Assembly (NCBI GenBank): GCA_035524095.1
Contig: DATKPK010000189.1
Span: 8,144 to 72,143 of the forward strand
Direction: 5' to 3'
DNA from: DATJUF01 sp035524095
Lineage (GTDB): Bacteria > Desulfobacterota > Binatia > Binatales > Binataceae
Length of the DNA stretch: 64,000 nucleotides
The notes under the pieces are model-generated. The model was not told where the DNA came from, searched no databases, and saw only the letters and a program-made list of their open reading frames with translations. The position numbers were made by a program, and so were the translations under genes. Of this stretch, positions 61,505-64,000 are shown piece by piece (the first letter of the stretch is position 1; each line of letters starts with the position of its first letter).

Positions 61505-64000
61505 TTACGATGGCGAAGGTGCGGCACCGTGACGCCCCCACGCTCCGAAGATTTTCTGAGTCAGCCGGCGGCGATGATGAAGTACCCATAGCCGGAGGCG
61601 GTCCAGATATAAATAAATGACAGGCGTCGTATAGAGAGTGAGCAACTGACTCACCAGCAGGCCGCCGACGATGGCAACTCCCAACGGCCTTCGCAATTCC
61701 GATCCAGTGCCGCCGCCGAGGGCTAGTGGCAACCCGCCGAGCATCGCGGCCATCGTGGTCATCATGATCGGACGGAAGCGCAGCGTGCACGCCTCATAAA
61801 TCGCATCGAGCGAATTCTTGCCTTCCTCGCGCTCCGCCTCGAGCGCAAAGTCGATCATCATGATCGCGTTCTTCTTGACTATGCCGATCAAAAGCACAAT
61901 CCCGATCAGTGCAATAACAGTCAGATCGATATGGAAGAGCATCAGCGCGAGCAGCGCACCTACGCCGGCCGAAGGCAGCGTCGACAGAATCGTGATCGGG
62001 TGCACGTAACTTTCGTAGAGAATGCCCAGTACGATGTAGACGGCGCCCAGAGCGGCGAAAATCAGGAATGACTCATTAGCTAATGAAGCCTGAAAAGCCT
62101 GTGCGGTTCCTTGAAAGCTGCCGATAATATCTGTTGGTAGGCCGATCGAGCGTTCTGCATCATTTATTGTATCCACAGCCTGACCGAGCGACGCACCCGG
62201 CGCCAGATTGAAAGCGACCGTGACAGACGGAAATTGCCCCTGATGATTCACTTCCAATGGAGCCGTCGAAGTGCCGTAGTGGCTAAAGGCGCTGAGCTTG
62301 ATCTGGGCGCCACTCGGCGATTGAACATCGATTTGATTAAGCGTCGTGGGATCTTGCCAGTATTGCGGCGCAACCTCTTCGACAACGTGATACTGGTTCA
62401 AGGGAGTATACATAGTTGAAACCTGCCGCTGACCGAAAGCATCGTAGAGCGTGCTGTCGATAAGCTGCTGGTTCAGTCCAAGCCGCGAGGCCGTATCACG
62501 ATCTACTACGACGTCCGATTCGAGGCCATGGTTTTCCTGGTCGCTATTAACGTCAGTTACTATGTGAACTGTGCCCAATTTCTTGAGCAGCTTAGGTCCC
62601 CATTCGTTTAATTCATCCAGGTTTTCACCCTGTAAAGTATATTGGTATTCGGCGTTGGCAGAGCGGCCGCCAACGCGCAAATCCTGGACCGCCTGGAGAT
62701 ATAACGCCGCGCCAGGAATCCCGGCCGTTGACTTGCGTAGGCGTGCGATAACTCCTTGCGCACTGATACCGCGCTGGTCAAGAGGTTTCAGTGCTATGAA
62801 CATGCGGGCGGAATTCATGGCCCCCGCAGTGGAACCTGCGAAGCCGATAACATGATCTACCGCCGGATCTTTCTTAATTGTGTTAACGAATTTAGTAAGC
62901 GTCTGCCGCATCGCCTGAAACGATGTGTCCTGATCGGCCATTATGGCGCCCATTAACCGGCCAGTATCCTGTTCAGGAAAAAAACCCTTCGGTATGATCA
63001 TGAACAGGTAGATATTCAGCGCTAGGGTCGCGAGGGCGATCGCAAGCACGAATGGTGCATGGCGCAATACCCACCTCAGGCTCGACTCATAATGTGTCAG
63101 TGCCCAAGAGAATGCGCTCTCGCTCATGTTGTAAATGCGCCCATGTCCGCGAAGATGGTGTGAGCGGAGAAGTTTCGCACACATCATCGGTGTCGTGGTC
63201 AGTGAGATGACCATCGACACGACGATTGCGGTGGAGAGGGTGACGGCGAACTCGCGGAACAGACGGCCTACGATACCGCCCATCAGGAGAATGGGGATGA
63301 AGACAGCTATCAGCGAAATGCTAATCGAAAATACCGTGAAGCCAATTTCCGCTGCGCCTGTCACGGCGGCCTGAAACGCAGACATGCCCTGATCGCGGTA
63401 GCGTGCGATGTTCTCAATAACGACGATAGCGTCGTCAACGACGAAGCCAGTAGATATGGTTAGCGCCATCAGCGAGAGATTGTCGAGGCTGTAGCCCAGC
63501 AGATACATTACGCCGAAAGTGCCAACGAGTGAGAGCGGAACGACAATACCAGGGATAAGTGTGGCGCGCAGATCGCGCAGGAAAGCGAACACCACCAGCA
63601 CGACGAGCAGTATCGAGATCAACAAAGTGATTTCAACATCCTTGACTGACGCACGGATGGTTGTAGTCCGGTCCAGCACCACGGACAGATTGATCGCCGG
63701 CGAAATACTCGCTTTCAGTTCAGGCATCGACGCGAGGACATTATCGACAGTGCTAATGATATTCGCGCCCGGTTGCCGGAAGATGATCAGATTGATCGAT
63801 CGCTTTCCATCGACCAGTCCGATGTTGCGTATGTCCTGCACGGAATCCACAACGTCACCAACATCAGATAGCTGGACAGGTGCACCATTGTGGTAGGTTA
63901 CGATAAGTGGTTTGTAAAGGTCGGCCTTGAGTAATTGATCAGTAGTATTGATAGTCCAGGTCTGATTCGCGCCGGAAAATTCTCCCTTTGGACTGTTGAC
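61505..64000 (-). CDS. RND efflux transporter (MdtB/MdtC-like), 5' end cut by window
   Basis: At least 831 residues of a resistance-nodulation-division pump are visible on the minus strand; the frame stays open to the window edge, so the N-terminal part is missing. The segment FSGANQTWTINTTDQLL followed by VTYHNGAPVQLSDV is typical of the MdtB/MdtC/AcrB porter domain. The motif TGFVVDDAIVVIENIAR contains the paired Asp of the proton relay. It would pair with a membrane-fusion protein and outer-membrane channel to export drugs or metabolites; the partner genes lie outside the window. Confidence 0.93.
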   Translation of the reverse strand, partial: VNSPKGEFSGANQTWTINTTDQLLKADLYKPLIVTYHNGAPVQLSDVGDVVDSVQDIRNIGLVDGKRSINLIIFRQPGANIISTVDNVLASMPELKASISPAINLSVVLDRTTTIRASVKDVEITLLISILLVVLVVFAFLRDLRATLIPGIVVPLSLVGTFGVMYLLGYSLDNLSLMALTISTGFVVDDAIVVIENIARYRDQGMSAFQAAVTGAAEIGFTVFSISISLIAVFIPILLMGGIVGRLFREFAVTLSTAIVVSMVISLTTTPMMCAKLLRSHHLRGHGRIYNMSESAFSWALTHYESSLRWVLRHAPFVLAIALATLALNIYLFMIIPKGFFPEQDTGRLMGAIMADQDTSFQAMRQTLTKFVNTIKKDPAVDHVIGFAGSTAGAMNSARMFIALKPLDQRGISAQGVIARLRKSTAGIPGAALYLQAVQDLRVGGRSANAEYQYTLQGENLDELNEWGPKLLKKLGTVHIVTDVNSDQENHGLESDVVVDRDTASRLGLNQQLIDSTLYDAFGQRQVSTMYTPLNQYHVVEEVAPQYWQDPTTLNQIDVQSPSGAQIKLSAFSHYGTSTAPLEVNHQGQFPSVTVAFNLAPGASLGQAVDTINDAERSIGLPTDIIGSFQGTAQAFQASLANESFLIFAALGAVYIVLGILYESYVHPITILSTLPSAGVGALLALMLFHIDLTVIALIGIVLLIGIVKKNAIMMIDFALEAEREEGKNSLDAIYEACTLRFRPIMMTTMAAMLGGLPLALGGGTGSELRRPLGVAIVGGLLVSQLLTLYTTPVIYLYLDRLRLWVLHHRRRLTQKIFGAWGRHGAAPSPS

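Overview
This 64 kb GC-rich window looks like bacterial chromosome from an aerobic Gram-negative organism. An Omp85-type outer-membrane protein, an RND efflux pump, lipoprotein and Sec signals, cytochrome bd oxidase and multihaem cytochromes are all present. Two luciferase-like (F420-type) oxidoreductases, several acyl-CoA dehydrogenase, CoA-transferase and amidohydrolase genes, and the high-GC deltaproteobacteria-like character would fit an uncultivated soil lineage such as Candidatus Binatota. That placement is my inference from gene content only. I see no insertion sequence, prophage, integrase or CRISPR array. Both window ends cut genes.

Layout. 1-3.4 kb: a TldD/TldE metalloprotease pair followed by a 2-oxoglutarate oxygenase fused to a PqqD-like domain, which looks like a peptide-modification (RiPP-type) cassette. 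3.4-8.3 kb: a MORN-like lipoprotein, a thiamine-diphosphate enzyme, a POTRA-less Omp85 protein and a secreted zinc phospholipase C-like protein. 8.3-19.4 kb: family-4 uracil-DNA glycosylase, the NfeD-slipin pair, aconitase, a split-barrel flavoprotein, cytochrome bd (short, CIO-like) and acetate kinase. 19.4-27.5 kb: a gene-free stretch with a strongly structured candidate RNA, an aldo/keto reductase, a secreted Cys-rich protein, a TetR regulator, a NodU/CmcH-type carbamoyltransferase, a Kef-type antiporter and a hydrolase.

27.6-32.6 kb: a three-gene minus-strand redox operon. It encodes two cyclic-nucleotide-binding domains joined to a four-[4Fe-4S] ferredoxin module, a membrane protein with histidine-bearing helices, and a nine-haem cytochrome c joined through a membrane helix to an FAD/NAD(P)H oxidoreductase. 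With the RiPP-like cassette, this is the most unusual part of the window. 32.7-48 kb: a glycine-rich RRM protein, then a mosaic of catabolic genes (hydrolase, CaiB/BaiF CoA-transferase, two acyl-CoA dehydrogenase-family proteins, F420-type oxidoreductase, ferritin-like protein, TauD-type dioxygenase, zinc alcohol dehydrogenase, amidohydrolase). Interspersed are coaBC, inositol-phosphate synthase and a citrate synthase with an N-terminal DNA-binding-like domain.

48-64 kb: a tandem cupredoxin, the gatCAB amidotransferase genes, yraN-serS, and a complete pstCAB-phoU-phoB-phoR phosphate operon preceded by a Pho-box-like direct repeat but lacking pstS. A tRNA-Arg(ACG), a second F420-type oxidoreductase and a truncated RND transporter close the window.
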